From assembly GCF_024436395.1 (NCBI RefSeq), contig NZ_JAFMZO010000005.1, positions 62,001 through 126,000 on the forward strand: 64,000 nucleotides of DNA, read 5' to 3'. The notes below the pieces were generated by a model. It made no database searches, was not told the origin of the DNA, and worked only from the letters and a program-made list of their open reading frames with translations. Each line of letters begins with the position of its first letter. Position 1 is the stretch's first letter. The position numbers and the translations under genes were made by a program. This document shows positions 37,080 to 46,390 of this stretch, piece after piece. The stretch is from Paradesertivirga mongoliensis. GTDB lineage: Bacteria > Bacteroidota > Bacteroidia > Sphingobacteriales > Sphingobacteriaceae.

Positions 37080-38321
37080 TTAGGCCGAAAGTCCGTTCTT
37101 GTCTTTATAGAAGCCGTTTTTCAACTTCTCGCCTACTTCTGTGAACGCCTCTAATGTGCGTTGCACATCTTCTAAGGTATGCATTGCAGTCGGAATGATA
37201 CGGAGTTCCATAAGTCCCTTCGGAATTACCGGATATACTACAATTGAGCAGAAAATCCCGTAGTTTTCACGAAGATCCATAGTGATGGCAGTTGCTTCAG
37301 GCAGTTCGCCTTTCAGGAACACCGGTGTTACCATCGTATCTGTTACGCCCAGATTAAAGCCGCGTTCGCGCAAACCGGTCTGCAGTGCAGTTGCAATCTC
37401 CCATAACCTTTCGCGAAGCTCTGGCTTGGTTTTAAGCAGTTCCAGACGCTTCCTCAGCCCCACAACCATAGGCATAGGCAGCGCCTTTGCAAAAGTTTGA
37501 GACCGCATGTTGTAGCGAAGGTAATTTGTAATTTCTTCGGTTGATGCAACGAAGGCCCCGATACCTGCCATCGACTTGGCGAAAGTACCGAAATACACAT
37601 CTATGCCTTCTATACAATCTTGCGCTTCGTGAGTTCCGGCACCCGTTTTTCCCATGGTACCAAAGCCATGCGCATCGTCGATCAGCAGACGGAACTTAAA
37701 TTGCTCCTTAAGCGCTACAATTTCTTTTAGCTTACCTTGCGCGCCCGACATACCGAATACACCTTCAGTGATAACGAGGATGCCGCCACCGGTTTGTTCC
37801 ACCAGTTTGGTAGCCCGTTCCAATTGCTTTTTGCAGCTGTCGATATCATTATGCTGATACACAAAACGTTTGCCCATATGTAAACGCACGCCGTCTATAA
37901 TACAAGCATGAGATTCGCCGTCATAAACAATAACATCGTTTCTATCCACTAAGGTATCGATGATGGAAACCATCCCCTGATAACCAAAGTTCAGCAAAAA
38001 AGCGTCCTGAAATCCTGTAAAGGCAGCAAGATCCTGCTCAAGAGCTTCGTGGTGGTTTGAGTTTCCCGACATCATTCTGGCACCCATTGGGTAGGCAAGG
38101 CCATACTCCGCGGCCGCCTGGGCATCTGCTTCACGCACTTCAGGGTGGTTAGCAAGTCCGAGGTAATTGTTTAAGCTCCACACCAAATGTTCTTTTCCAC
38201 GAAATTTCATATGGGGAGCAATTTCGCCTTCTAACTTAGGAAACGCGAAGTAGCCATGAGCCATCTTTTGATGCTGACCAAGCGGCCCCATATTTTTAGA
38301 TATTTTATCAAATAAATCCAA
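37080..38321 (-). CDS. Alpha-oxoamine synthase family PLP enzyme
   Basis: 413 residues of fold-type I. The Schiff-base Lys249 is in GTFAKSMAG, the cofactor Asp in LLIDDAHGFG near 215 and the stacking His138 in ESHAC. This family includes serine palmitoyltransferase, KBL (2-amino-3-ketobutyrate CoA ligase) and BioF, all of which decarboxylatively condense an amino acid with an acyl-CoA. Sphingobacteria make sphingolipids through serine palmitoyltransferase, but the sequence here does not have the typical N-terminus of the characterised Sphingobacterium enzyme, so the exact reaction is open. Monocistronic with a TAAATTCG box upstream. Confidence 0.85.
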   Translation of the reverse strand: MDLFDKISKNMGPLGQHQKMAHGYFAFPKLEGEIAPHMKFRGKEHLVWSLNNYLGLANHPEVREADAQAAAEYGLAYPMGARMMSGNSNHHEALEQDLAAFTGFQDAFLLNFGYQGMVSIIDTLVDRNDVIVYDGESHACIIDGVRLHMGKRFVYQHNDIDSCKKQLERATKLVEQTGGGILVITEGVFGMSGAQGKLKEIVALKEQFKFRLLIDDAHGFGTMGKTGAGTHEAQDCIEGIDVYFGTFAKSMAGIGAFVASTEEITNYLRYNMRSQTFAKALPMPMVVGLRKRLELLKTKPELRERLWEIATALQTGLRERGFNLGVTDTMVTPVFLKGELPEATAITMDLRENYGIFCSIVVYPVIPKGLMELRIIPTAMHTLEDVQRTLEAFTEVGEKLKNGFYKDKNGLSA

Positions 38322-38355
38322 TTTTATAGTGTTTTAGTGATAATAAATAAAGTTG

Positions 38356-38363
38356 CGAATTTA
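38356..38363 (-). promoter_or_regulatory. -7-like box of the oxoamine synthase gene
   Basis: TAAATTCG on the minus strand, one base from TAnnTTTG, 34 bases before the ATG. Confidence 0.4.
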
Positions 38364-38467
38364 GCCTTTTAAAAGCTGATTAACAATTGGAAAGCAATAA
38401 ATCAGCCAGATCGAATTGCGGGTCCGGCCGGATCGGTTTATGACTCCTCCGCCGAGAATCTATATTA

Positions 38468-38505
38468 TAAAAAAAGCCTCTATCAGAATTTGATAAAGGC
38501 TTTGC
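38468..38505 (-). terminator. Intrinsic terminator of ftsZ and the dcw cluster
   Basis: On the minus strand AAAGCCT-TATCA pairs with TGATA-AGGCTTT and is followed by seven T, shortly after the ftsZ stop. It closes the whole cluster. Confidence 0.85.
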
Positions 38506-38520
38506 ATGCTTTGAGAGACG

Positions 38521-40161
38521 TTAATCTACGTTGTCGTGCAGGAACGAGTTATTTGGTCTGATTTCTGTTATTCCCTCATCATTTGACAGTGTAAACCTGG
38601 AAACCTGAGATTCTGACGAATGAGGCACCTGCTGCAGGGCCATCTGCTTGCGTTTGTAAGCTGGCTCGTTCTCAAGTTCCTGTAAGCCGTTTGCAGTACG
38701 CAGCTTCATACTCAAATCCTTCAAACGTAAAATACGCTCTTTAGACTTCTTCAACTGTTCTTCTATCGATTCATCCGTCTTATTTTCGTCGGGATTTAAG
38801 GCCTGAGGCTCTGGCTCGGGAAGCATAACTTGCTCCACAGGCTGTACAGCTTCGACAACAGGCTCATTAAATTGATATTCTGATTCTTCTACTTTTAATC
38901 CAAACTCAAATTTGGGTTCGTCAGAAACAACAGGCTCTTCTTCCTGTAAGCTATGGCGAACATATTGATTATCTGCATGGCTAACCTCTTCAACCTTATC
39001 TCTTTGGTTGAAAAAACCAGCGAACAGGTCGGGCTGAACCTCCGTACTTTTCATCACCATTTCCTGCTCAGCCGGAACCTCAGGTTCCGGAGCCGATGGA
39101 GTGATAAAAGAATTCACAGTGTTCACCGGAGTAACCATCGGTGCATTTTCCGGAGTTAGCAAAGAAACTTTCTTCACCTGATTTTTCTCCACAGCACGCT
39201 CTTCCTGAGTTTGGAATCCTGTTGCGATTATGGTTACCGAAATTTTTTCGCCAAGAGCTTCGTCGATACAATTACCCCAGATCAAATCAGCTGCAAGGCC
39301 AGCTTCCTGCTGAATGTAATCGGTAATGATACTAACTTCGTCCATCGAAACCTCTTTAGAGCCCGAGCTAATGTTGAGGAGAATGTATCTTGCACCTTCA
39401 ATTTCATTATCTTTTAGCAGCGGCGATGCCAATGCACCCTCCACGGCCCTGAATGCCCTGTTTTCGCCTTCAGCAGAATAGCTTCCCATTATTGCAACTC
39501 CGCTGCTTTGCATTACGGTACGCACATCTTTAAAGTCGACGTTTATATATCCCGGCAATGTGATTATTTCGGCGATACCTTTAGCTGCAGTCGTCAATAT
39601 ATTATCCGCTTGAGCAAAAGCTGCGCTTAACGTAAGGTTACCGAAGATCTCACGCAACCGGTCGTTAGAGATTACCAGGTAAGAATCCACATATTTTTTG
39701 AACTCTTCCAATCCGTCCTCTGCCTGCATCTTCCGACGCTTGCCTTCGAACGAAAAAGGTGTTGTGATTATCCCTACCGTTAATATATCAAGTTCTTTGG
39801 CTGCTTTAGCAATAATCGGACTTGCTCCGGTACCTGTACCACCACCCATTCCAGCTGTTATAAACAACATTTTAGTGTTGCTACCCAGCATTCGCTTGAT
39901 ATCCTCTATATTTTCGATAGCAGAATTCTTTCCTACCTCGGGTATTGAACCCGCTCCCATGCCTTCCGTAAGACTTGCTCCTAGCTGAACCTTATTCGGA
40001 ATAGGGCTCAATTCTAATGCCTGTGCATCAGTATTACAGATTATGAAATCCACACCTGTAATTCCCTGCCTGTACATGTGGTTTACAGCATTTCCACCGC
40101 CACCACCAACACCAATTACTTTGATAATTGATGACTTTTCTTTTAACATTTCAAACTGCAT
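38521..40161 (-). CDS. ftsZ: Cell division protein FtsZ
   Basis: 546 residues from the ATG at 40161 (MQFEMLKEKSS); the frame is open 29 codons further, through the gap with ftsA, but without a plausible start. The tubulin-type GTP site GGGTGTG is at 106-112 and the catalytic T7 loop contains NVDFKDV. The GTPase core ends near residue 330 and is followed by an unusually long, acidic and glutamine-rich disordered linker of about 200 residues, and a conserved tail NNSFLHDNVD in place of the usual DIPAFLR-type peptide. It forms the division ring. Last gene of the dcw cluster; 126 bases separate it from ftsA. Confidence 0.97.
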   Translation of the reverse strand: MQFEMLKEKSSIIKVIGVGGGGGNAVNHMYRQGITGVDFIICNTDAQALELSPIPNKVQLGASLTEGMGAGSIPEVGKNSAIENIEDIKRMLGSNTKMLFITAGMGGGTGTGASPIIAKAAKELDILTVGIITTPFSFEGKRRKMQAEDGLEEFKKYVDSYLVISNDRLREIFGNLTLSAAFAQADNILTTAAKGIAEIITLPGYINVDFKDVRTVMQSSGVAIMGSYSAEGENRAFRAVEGALASPLLKDNEIEGARYILLNISSGSKEVSMDEVSIITDYIQQEAGLAADLIWGNCIDEALGEKISVTIIATGFQTQEERAVEKNQVKKVSLLTPENAPMVTPVNTVNSFITPSAPEPEVPAEQEMVMKSTEVQPDLFAGFFNQRDKVEEVSHADNQYVRHSLQEEEPVVSDEPKFEFGLKVEESEYQFNEPVVEAVQPVEQVMLPEPEPQALNPDENKTDESIEEQLKKSKERILRLKDLSMKLRTANGLQELENEPAYKRKQMALQQVPHSSESQVSRFTLSNDEGITEIRPNNSFLHDNVD

Positions 40162-40240
40162 ATCGCTATTAATCAGTTTAGTAGATTTTGATTTATTAAT
40201 CCTATTCCTAGATGTAATATTAATTAATTTTGCACAGACG

Positions 40241-40269
40241 TTTTCCACAAGTGTTAATTATGTGGAAAA
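40241..40269. promoter_or_regulatory. Inverted pair of DnaA-box-like 9-mers in the ftsA-ftsZ gap
   Basis: TTTTCCACA (40241-40249) and TGTGGAAAA (40261-40269) are perfect inverted copies and each fits TTWTNCACA. They are 11 bases apart in the 126-base gap upstream of ftsZ. They could form a transcript hairpin or a protein-binding site. Confidence 0.45.
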
Positions 40270-40287
40270 GTCGCCCATTGTTGAAAA

Positions 40288-41637
40288 CTACTTAATATAA
40301 TCCTCATCCTTGATATCATCCTTGATAAACTTGGCACCTGTTTGAAGCAGTTTATCAAATAATCCAAAGCTCTTTTTACTCTTTTCTTGCTGGGGTTTTT
40401 CTGTATAAACTCCCGGCTGTTTTACCATCTCCATCATCTCCTCTGCTTTATGAATTCCTTTAATTAATAATCCGATACCGGTTGCATACATCGGGCTCTT
40501 CAGATCGTCGTAAACGTTCTTTGGAAGCACTTCGTTTTTGGCTAAATGTTCGTTCGGATAGCCGATACGGCAATCAAGTCCGGTAACATATTCTACCAAT
40601 TGCGACAAGTGCTTTAACTGGGCACCGCCTCCGGTGATCACGATACCGGCTATCAGTCTTTTCTCGTAACCGGATGATTTTATCTCGTAATAGATATGCT
40701 CAATAATCTCCTCCATTCTGGCCTGAATAACGTAGGCAAGGTTTTTAACAGAAATTTCTTTGGGTTCTCTGCCTCTTAAACCAGGAACACAAATAATTTC
40801 GTTTTCCTTATTTTCATCTGCCAAAGCTGACCCGAAACGGGTTTTCAAAAGCTCTGCCTGATTGCGCATTACAGAACAGCCTTCACGTATATCTTCTGTA
40901 ACACTATTTCCACCAAAAGGAATAACGGCTGTGTGGCGAATGATACCCTCGTGAAAGATTGCCACATCGGTAGTACCACCTCCGATATCTACCAATACCA
41001 CTCCGGCTTCTTTTTCTTCATCACTTAATACCGACTCTGAGGATGCCAATGGCTCAAGAATCAATTCCTGAGTTTCCAGATTGGCATTAGTAACACATTT
41101 CAGGATATTCTTAACAGCGCTAACATGGCCGGAAATGATATGGAAGTTGGCTTCAAGACGCACTCCAGCCATCCCGATAGGGTCTTTAATTCCCGGCTCA
41201 TTGTCTACAGTAAACTCTTGAGGAAGAACATGGATAATTTCTTCGCCAGGAGGCATAACCAGCTTGTACATATCTTCAATCAGCTTGTCGATATCTTTAC
41301 GCTGGATTTCGTTATTCAGGTCTTTTCTCGTCAAAATTCCCCTGTGCTGAAGACTTTTGATATGCTGCCCCGCGATACCGACATTCACAATTTTCACGTC
41401 CACGTTTGATTGTGCGCTGGCCTCATCAACCGCAAGCAGGATTCCCTGTACGGTTTTTTGAATATTAGACACTACACCACGCGTTACACCAGCCGATTCG
41501 GCTTTCCCTATCCCTAATATTTCTATTTTACGCTGGCCATTCCTCCGGCCAACTATCACACATATTTTTGTAGTACCTATGTCTAGGCCTACAACAATTG
41601 GTGACCCTTTTGATAATGTAGAAGTACCTTTTTCCAT
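40288..41637 (-). CDS. ftsA: Cell division protein FtsA
   Basis: 449 residues of the actin superfamily: phosphate-1 GLDIGTTKICVIVG near 18-31, the SHS2 domain (1C) insert with VGIAGQHIKSLQH, phosphate-2 VLVDIGGGTTDVAIF near 212 and the adenosine motif VITGGGAQL near 334. A C-terminal basic, amphipathic tail (KSFGLFDKLLQTGAKFIKDD) would tether it and FtsZ to the membrane. Three bases separate it from ftsQ. Confidence 0.97.
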   Translation of the reverse strand: MEKGTSTLSKGSPIVVGLDIGTTKICVIVGRRNGQRKIEILGIGKAESAGVTRGVVSNIQKTVQGILLAVDEASAQSNVDVKIVNVGIAGQHIKSLQHRGILTRKDLNNEIQRKDIDKLIEDMYKLVMPPGEEIIHVLPQEFTVDNEPGIKDPIGMAGVRLEANFHIISGHVSAVKNILKCVTNANLETQELILEPLASSESVLSDEEKEAGVVLVDIGGGTTDVAIFHEGIIRHTAVIPFGGNSVTEDIREGCSVMRNQAELLKTRFGSALADENKENEIICVPGLRGREPKEISVKNLAYVIQARMEEIIEHIYYEIKSSGYEKRLIAGIVITGGGAQLKHLSQLVEYVTGLDCRIGYPNEHLAKNEVLPKNVYDDLKSPMYATGIGLLIKGIHKAEEMMEMVKQPGVYTEKPQQEKSKKSFGLFDKLLQTGAKFIKDDIKDEDYIK

Positions 41638-41639
41638 AA

Positions 41640-42515
41640 TTAACGTGTTACTGTTTTTACTGTATCCTGAATTGTGTTAAGAGTATCTGTTAACGTTGCA
41701 ATGGCGGGTTTTGGTTTCGATATCAGCAAAGTGCTGTCGATCACATTTTTCACACCTACAACCTGATTAATGTATTTTATATTGATGGTTTTATAGGCAT
41801 CCCAGCCTACTGCAGGAATTGCCTTTTTATAAAACACCAGCAAGTTCGTAAACTTAGTTTCGAGAGAATCTGCCGCGCCAAGAATGATCTTGTGATTTCC
41901 GACCCTTGGCACCATTTCGATCTCATTTTGCTGGTTAACATAGAGCTGTTCAATTTGCTCGCGCCATAAGGAATCATTCTCTACAAATACCGCTGTTCTA
42001 TATAGATCTCTTGCAAGCTTGGTTCTGAGGGTGTCTACCCTGTTTGCAAACGGCTCCATGATAAAACCGTTCGCCACCAAAACGTGCGCCGTAAAATTGC
42101 TCGATATTGGCATCTTAAAGCCATTTCTATCCACATAGAAATCCTGATTGGTTAAATTCATAATCCGCAACACCGGCTCGCGCTGACGGATCTGCACATT
42201 AATCACACCATGCATATCAGAATAAACTCTTGCATCTTCTATATACGGGTTAGCCTTCAACGCTTCCTCTATTCCGTGGATATCAATGTTATGGAGTTTT
42301 CGCCCAATTAATGTTCCGGAGTTGCTTTGAATCATCTCATCAATATCATCACGATGAATAAAGCTATCGACCTCAGGTATAATAACCTTGATATCCTGGC
42401 AGGTAATTTCATCCTTCTTTACTTCGATAAAACTCATAAGCGTTACCAATCCTCCCAGGCTCAACACCCAGAGAAATCCGTATAAAATCGCTTTCCAGTT
42501 TATCCGTTTAAGCAT
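41640..42515 (-). CDS. ftsQ: Cell division protein FtsQ
   Basis: 291 residues: a short cytoplasmic N-terminus, one membrane helix (ILYGFLWVLSLGGLVTLMSF, about 10-29) and a periplasmic POTRA-FtsQ region with the conserved HNIDIHGIEEALKANPYIEDARVY. It links early and late divisome proteins. Start overlaps the murC stop by eight bases. Weakly conserved family; the call rests on topology, the POTRA-like core and cluster position between murC and ftsA. Confidence 0.9.
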   Translation of the reverse strand: MLKRINWKAILYGFLWVLSLGGLVTLMSFIEVKKDEITCQDIKVIIPEVDSFIHRDDIDEMIQSNSGTLIGRKLHNIDIHGIEEALKANPYIEDARVYSDMHGVINVQIRQREPVLRIMNLTNQDFYVDRNGFKMPISSNFTAHVLVANGFIMEPFANRVDTLRTKLARDLYRTAVFVENDSLWREQIEQLYVNQQNEIEMVPRVGNHKIILGAADSLETKFTNLLVFYKKAIPAVGWDAYKTINIKYINQVVGVKNVIDSTLLISKPKPAIATLTDTLNTIQDTVKTVTR

Positions 42516-43863
42516 TTGTTAGTATCTTTTTTAATGGCTGAACAAGGGTATCAATATCCCCTGCACCCACTGTCAGCAATAGTTCAGGCTCGTTTTCAGC
42601 CACTATATTCAGCGCTTCCTCCATGCTGCAAATGCGGCTGGAAGGCGCTGTCACGCTTTTTAAAATCATTTGAGAATTCACCCCTTCGATAGGTAATTCG
42701 CGGGCCGGATAAATATCCAGCAACAGCAGCTCGTCGGCCATGCTTAACACCTCCGCGAAACCTTCAGCGAAATCGCGTGTACGTGTATACAAATGCGGCT
42801 GAAAAAGCACTGTCAGCTTCTTTTCAGGATACAACGACTTCACAGCGGTAATACAAGCCCTGAGCTCTTCGGGGTGATGTGCATAATCATCAATAAAGAT
42901 ATTCCGGCCGTTCTTCACGACATATTCAAAGCGACGTTTTACTCCTCTAAAATCCCTGAGAGCAGCTTTAATTTTATCGGGCTCAATTCCAAGTAAGAGT
43001 GCAACTTGTATCGCCCCAACTGAGTTTTCTATGTTATGCAATCCGGGTAGGCCAAGCTCTATCTGCTTAATCTTTACATCGGTCGAATTGAAATCGAAAA
43101 AGAAAGTGCCGTTTTGTATGAATACGTTTTCTGCAAATACATCGGCATTTTCTTTAGCAGAGTACGTAATTCCATCTTCAAGCGGTAATCCTTTTTTATG
43201 GATCAGTTTCCCGCCGGCTTTTAGCTGAGAAGCAAAGAGCTTAAATGATTCTTTTACAGAAGCATCGTTTCCGTAGATATCCAAATGATCTGCATCCATG
43301 GAGGTAATAATAGCCAGATCGGGATGAAGTGTCAGGAATGAGCGATCATACTCATCTGCTTCTACTACCATCACGTTATTTTCTCCAAACAGAATATTCG
43401 TATTGTAATTAGACGCGAGACCCCCAAGGAAAGCCGTACAATCAAAGCCCGAATGCTTGAGAATATGCGCCACCATTGTTGATGTGGTGGTTTTCCCGTG
43501 TGTACCGGCTACAGCAATGGTAAACATCTCCTTGCTGATGATTCCAAGAACCTGCGAACGTTTCTTTAAATCAAAACCTGAATTCCTGAAATAATTAAGA
43601 ATCTCAGAATCTTTTGGGATTGCAGGGGTATAAATAACAAGAAGAGAATCTGATTTCTCGCGGAAGCCGGAAGGAATTTCGTCAACAGAATCTGTGTACG
43701 TGATGTTTACTCCTTCGCTGGCAAGAGTATTCGTTAACTCGGTATGAGTGCGATCGTAGCCCAGCACCTGGCATCCCCGCTTATGGAAATACCTGGCCAG
43801 TCCGCTCATTCCGATGCCGCCGATGCCTATAAGATAAACCTGTTTAATCGTACTCAAATCCAT
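42508..43863 (-). CDS. murC: UDP-N-acetylmuramate--L-alanine ligase
   Basis: 451 residues from the ATG at 43863; the frame extends 15 codons into the repeat-rich gap and is rejected. Rossmann-type start VYLIGIGGIGMSGLARYF, the Mur ligase P-loop GTHGKTTTSTM near residue 119 and the later DDYAHHPEEL are diagnostic. It adds the first amino acid to UDP-MurNAc. Between murG and ftsQ in the cluster. Confidence 0.97.
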   Translation of the reverse strand: MDLSTIKQVYLIGIGGIGMSGLARYFHKRGCQVLGYDRTHTELTNTLASEGVNITYTDSVDEIPSGFREKSDSLLVIYTPAIPKDSEILNYFRNSGFDLKKRSQVLGIISKEMFTIAVAGTHGKTTTSTMVAHILKHSGFDCTAFLGGLASNYNTNILFGENNVMVVEADEYDRSFLTLHPDLAIITSMDADHLDIYGNDASVKESFKLFASQLKAGGKLIHKKGLPLEDGITYSAKENADVFAENVFIQNGTFFFDFNSTDVKIKQIELGLPGLHNIENSVGAIQVALLLGIEPDKIKAALRDFRGVKRRFEYVVKNGRNIFIDDYAHHPEELRACITAVKSLYPEKKLTVLFQPHLYTRTRDFAEGFAEVLSMADELLLLDIYPARELPIEGVNSQMILKSVTAPSSRICSMEEALNIVAENEPELLLTVGAGDIDTLVQPLKKILTNA

Positions 43864-43879
43864 ATTGTTTTTTTGAGGC

Positions 43880-43906
43880 GAAAGCTGAAAGCTGAAAGGT
43901 GAAGGC
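43880..43906. repeat. Heptamer tandem repeat between murG and murC
   Basis: GAAAGCT-GAAAGCT-GAAAGGT-GAAGGCA: about four imperfect copies of a 7-base unit. The reverse complement of the last part, followed by more of the same, reappears at 43929-43955 in the 3' end of murG, so the two can pair as an imperfect inverted repeat. The C-terminal residues of MurG (RRKAKG) are encoded by this low-complexity sequence. Confidence 0.6.
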
Positions 43907-43927
43907 AAAACCCTGGACCTTTTAGCT

Positions 43928-45046
43928 TTAACCTTTTGCCTTTCTCCTTTCCTCTCCTATTTTTAAAACCTCTCTGGCTATTACGTCGTCAGCATCCGGC
44001 AGGGCCAGTTTGCTAATGTTAGCTCCCAGTTCTTGTATTTTCTGTCCGTTGTTTAATAATTCTAATGCAGTGTCGACCAATTTTTGCTCAGCTTCCATAT
44101 CTGCTACCAGGATAGCTGCGTTGTTCTTCACCAACGCCGCTGCGTTCTTCGTCTGATGATCTTCAGCCACATTTGGAGAAGGCACAAGCAACACAGGCTT
44201 GCCGATTACACACAATTCGGCAATAGTTCCGGCACCTGCCCTCGAAATGATCACATCAGCCGAGGCATAAGCAAAATCCATCCGGTTCAAGAACTCGGTT
44301 ACATGGATATTCGGATGCGGATTACTCCGGATCTTGTCCATCACCGCTTTATAATAATGCTTCCCTGTCTGCCAGATTAGCTGAACATCGGCGCTGATGA
44401 GCTTTTCAAGCCCTGTGAGCATGCTTTTATTCAGTGTTCCGGCACCCAGGCTTCCGCCGGTTACCAGTATCGTTTTCTTACTTGGCGATAATCCAAAAGA
44501 GCTTAAACCTTCTTCCCTTTTGCCCGAAATAGCTACAGACTCTTTCCTGATCGGGTTACCTGTGACCATAACTTTATCAGCGGGGAAGAATTGGTCCATC
44601 CCTTCAAAAGCCACACATATCTTTTCGGCGTTGCTGCCCAATTTCTTATTAGTAATACCTGCGTATGAATTCTGCTCCTGAATTAAATACGGCACATTCA
44701 TAAGTCCGGCGGCATATAACAAAGGTCCGGAAGCATAACCTCCAACTCCCACAGCCACATCCGGCCCGAACGATTTTATTACCGATCTTGCCTTCCACAA
44801 ACTTTTCAGAATTTTAACCGGCAGAAGTACGTTTTTCCACAGCTCCTTGCGCTGAAAACCCTGAATATCCAGACCAACGATCTCGTAACCCGCCGCCGGA
44901 ACCTTTTCCATCTCCATCCTGCCCTCAGCACCTACAAAAAGTATTTCAATAGCCGGATCGATACGCTTTAGCGCATTCGCTATTGAAACCGCAGGGAAAA
45001 TATGCCCTCCTGTTCCACCTCCGCTTATGATTATTCTTTTTGACAC
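43928..45046 (-). CDS. murG: MurG, lipid II synthase
   Basis: 372 residues from a GTG. N-terminal GGGTGGHIFPAVSIA glycine-rich loop, the GVGGYASGPLLYAA segment and the C-terminal UDP-binding GAGTIAELCVIGKPVLLVPSP identify the family GT28 enzyme that transfers GlcNAc to lipid I on the inner face of the membrane. The GTG is supported by the match to the normal MurG N-terminus. The lysine-rich end comes from a low-complexity repeat. Confidence 0.97.
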   Translation of the reverse strand: MSKRIIISGGGTGGHIFPAVSIANALKRIDPAIEILFVGAEGRMEMEKVPAAGYEIVGLDIQGFQRKELWKNVLLPVKILKSLWKARSVIKSFGPDVAVGVGGYASGPLLYAAGLMNVPYLIQEQNSYAGITNKKLGSNAEKICVAFEGMDQFFPADKVMVTGNPIRKESVAISGKREEGLSSFGLSPSKKTILVTGGSLGAGTLNKSMLTGLEKLISADVQLIWQTGKHYYKAVMDKIRSNPHPNIHVTEFLNRMDFAYASADVIISRAGAGTIAELCVIGKPVLLVPSPNVAEDHQTKNAAALVKNNAAILVADMEAEQKLVDTALELLNNGQKIQELGANISKLALPDADDVIAREVLKIGEERRKAKG

Positions 45047-45050
45047 CTTG

Positions 45051-45073
45051 AAAAATTCAAAAGTTAAAATTCA
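45051..45073. repeat. AT-rich dispersed repeat in front of murG
   Basis: A 23-base sequence made of AATTCAAAA-type units that recurs identically at 46363-46385 in front of ftsW, with a shuffled version at 52955-52984 in front of ftsL. Here it lies four bases before the murG GTG. The rest of the gap to ftsW (to 45172) holds further low-complexity units such as TTTGCACATCT / TCTGCACATCT. Confidence 0.6.
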
Positions 45074-45172
45074 AAAATCAAAAGACCGCAGCGAGCCTGG
45101 ATCTTCCTCATTTCATATCTATTAATTCGCAAATCCACTAATTTGCACATCTCTTCATCTGCACATCTACCG

Positions 45173-46354
45173 CTATCCCATTGCAGGAATTTCTCCTACC
45201 ACTATTTTTTCTTTATTATTCGTTCCTTCCGGATTATTCTTTTTCTCTTCAATATCCCGGCTTACACTCAGTATTATTCCAAATGCTACACTGGTAAAGA
45301 GCATCGACGTCCCGCCCATACTAACCAATGGCAGGGGAACACCCGTAACCGGGCCAAGACCTACCGCTACCGCCATATTCGCAAATGCCTGGATGGTAAG
45401 ACTGAAACTCAACCCGGCAGCCAGCAATGCTCCAAAAGCTTTGGGGCTGGCGGTTACAATCAAAATACATCGATACAGAAAAACGAGATAGATGATTGCG
45501 AGAGCAACTCCGCCCATCAAACCATATTCCTCTATGATGAGTGCGTACACAAAATCTGAATAAGGGTGAGGCAGGTAGTTCCGCTGAGTACTGTTACCCG
45601 GTCCTTTGCCAATTATCCCACCAGTGGCGATTGCAATTTTAGATTGATTTGCCTGAAATGACTTATCAGGATCTGCCTGTTCTGGATGTAAAAAAACCTT
45701 GATACGCGACTTGTATGTTTCGCGTCTGGGTCCAAGAAAAACAACTCCGCCAAGCAAAATCAATCCTGCTAAACACACTATCGAAATTTGCTTGATGCTT
45801 ATCCTTCCCATAATCAGCAGCAAAATACTAACTCCAAAAAGCATTAGAGCAGTTGATAGATTTGCGAGCGCAATCAAAATAAAAACAATACATACTGACC
45901 CCATAATGGGGATGAAGGCTTTCTTTACGTCCTTAATATTTTCCTGCTTCCGGGTAAGTGTCCTGGCTAAGAAAGTGATCAACGCCAGTTTTGCCATATC
46001 AGAGGTCTGGAACGTTTGTGTTGTAAAGGGGATGGTTACCCAACGACTTGCATCGTTGATCGTATTACCAAAAATCAGCGTATATAACAATAATGGAATA
46101 GTAATTACCATCAGCAACTTCGAGATACCGGCGTAATAGCGGTAATCCAAAAGGTGAGAGAAATACATTAAGGCGATACCTCCCACAATAAAAATCAGAT
46201 GTTTCATCAATATACTTTCTGCACCAACCCCCCGCTTATATGCAAGCGTCCCTGTCGCACTGTATACCGCAAGCAATGACCATACTGAGAGTAAAATTAC
46301 AATCAGCCAGATCCAGCGGTCCCCCTTGGTTTTGTTTAGTATTGAATTGAGCAT
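45173..46354 (-). CDS. ftsW: FtsW, SEDS-family peptidoglycan glycosyltransferase
   Basis: 393 residues with about ten hydrophobic segments. SEDS motifs are visible: the SRWV segment in TINDASRWVTIPF, KLALITFLARTL, and the C-terminal MAVAVGLGPVTGVPLPLVSMGGTS. It polymerises lipid II at the septum together with FtsI. The charged C-terminal tail is short. It lies between murD and murG; a 23-base AT-rich repeat precedes its ATG. Confidence 0.95.
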   Translation of the reverse strand: MLNSILNKTKGDRWIWLIVILLSVWSLLAVYSATGTLAYKRGVGAESILMKHLIFIVGGIALMYFSHLLDYRYYAGISKLLMVITIPLLLYTLIFGNTINDASRWVTIPFTTQTFQTSDMAKLALITFLARTLTRKQENIKDVKKAFIPIMGSVCIVFILIALANLSTALMLFGVSILLLIMGRISIKQISIVCLAGLILLGGVVFLGPRRETYKSRIKVFLHPEQADPDKSFQANQSKIAIATGGIIGKGPGNSTQRNYLPHPYSDFVYALIIEEYGLMGGVALAIIYLVFLYRCILIVTASPKAFGALLAAGLSFSLTIQAFANMAVAVGLGPVTGVPLPLVSMGGTSMLFTSVAFGIILSVSRDIEEKKNNPEGTNNKEKIVVGEIPAMG

Positions 46355-46362
46355 CCTTATTT

Positions 46363-46385
46363 AAAAATTCAAAAGTTAAAATTCA
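46363..46385. repeat. AT-rich dispersed repeat in front of ftsW
   Basis: Identical over 23 bases to the repeat at 45051-45073 and, like it, placed just before a start codon (eight bases from the ftsW ATG) in the 36-base murD-ftsW gap. Confidence 0.6.
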
Positions 46386-46390
46386 CATCA

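Noticed and set aside
40162..40248. N-terminal extension of ftsZ into the ftsA gap
   Set aside because: Composition is low-complexity, start codon is not plausible, and FtsZ similarity begins at the 40161 ATG.
45143..45559. Plus-strand 138-codon frame over the ftsW 3' end
   Set aside because: Antisense shadow of ftsW with atypical composition.
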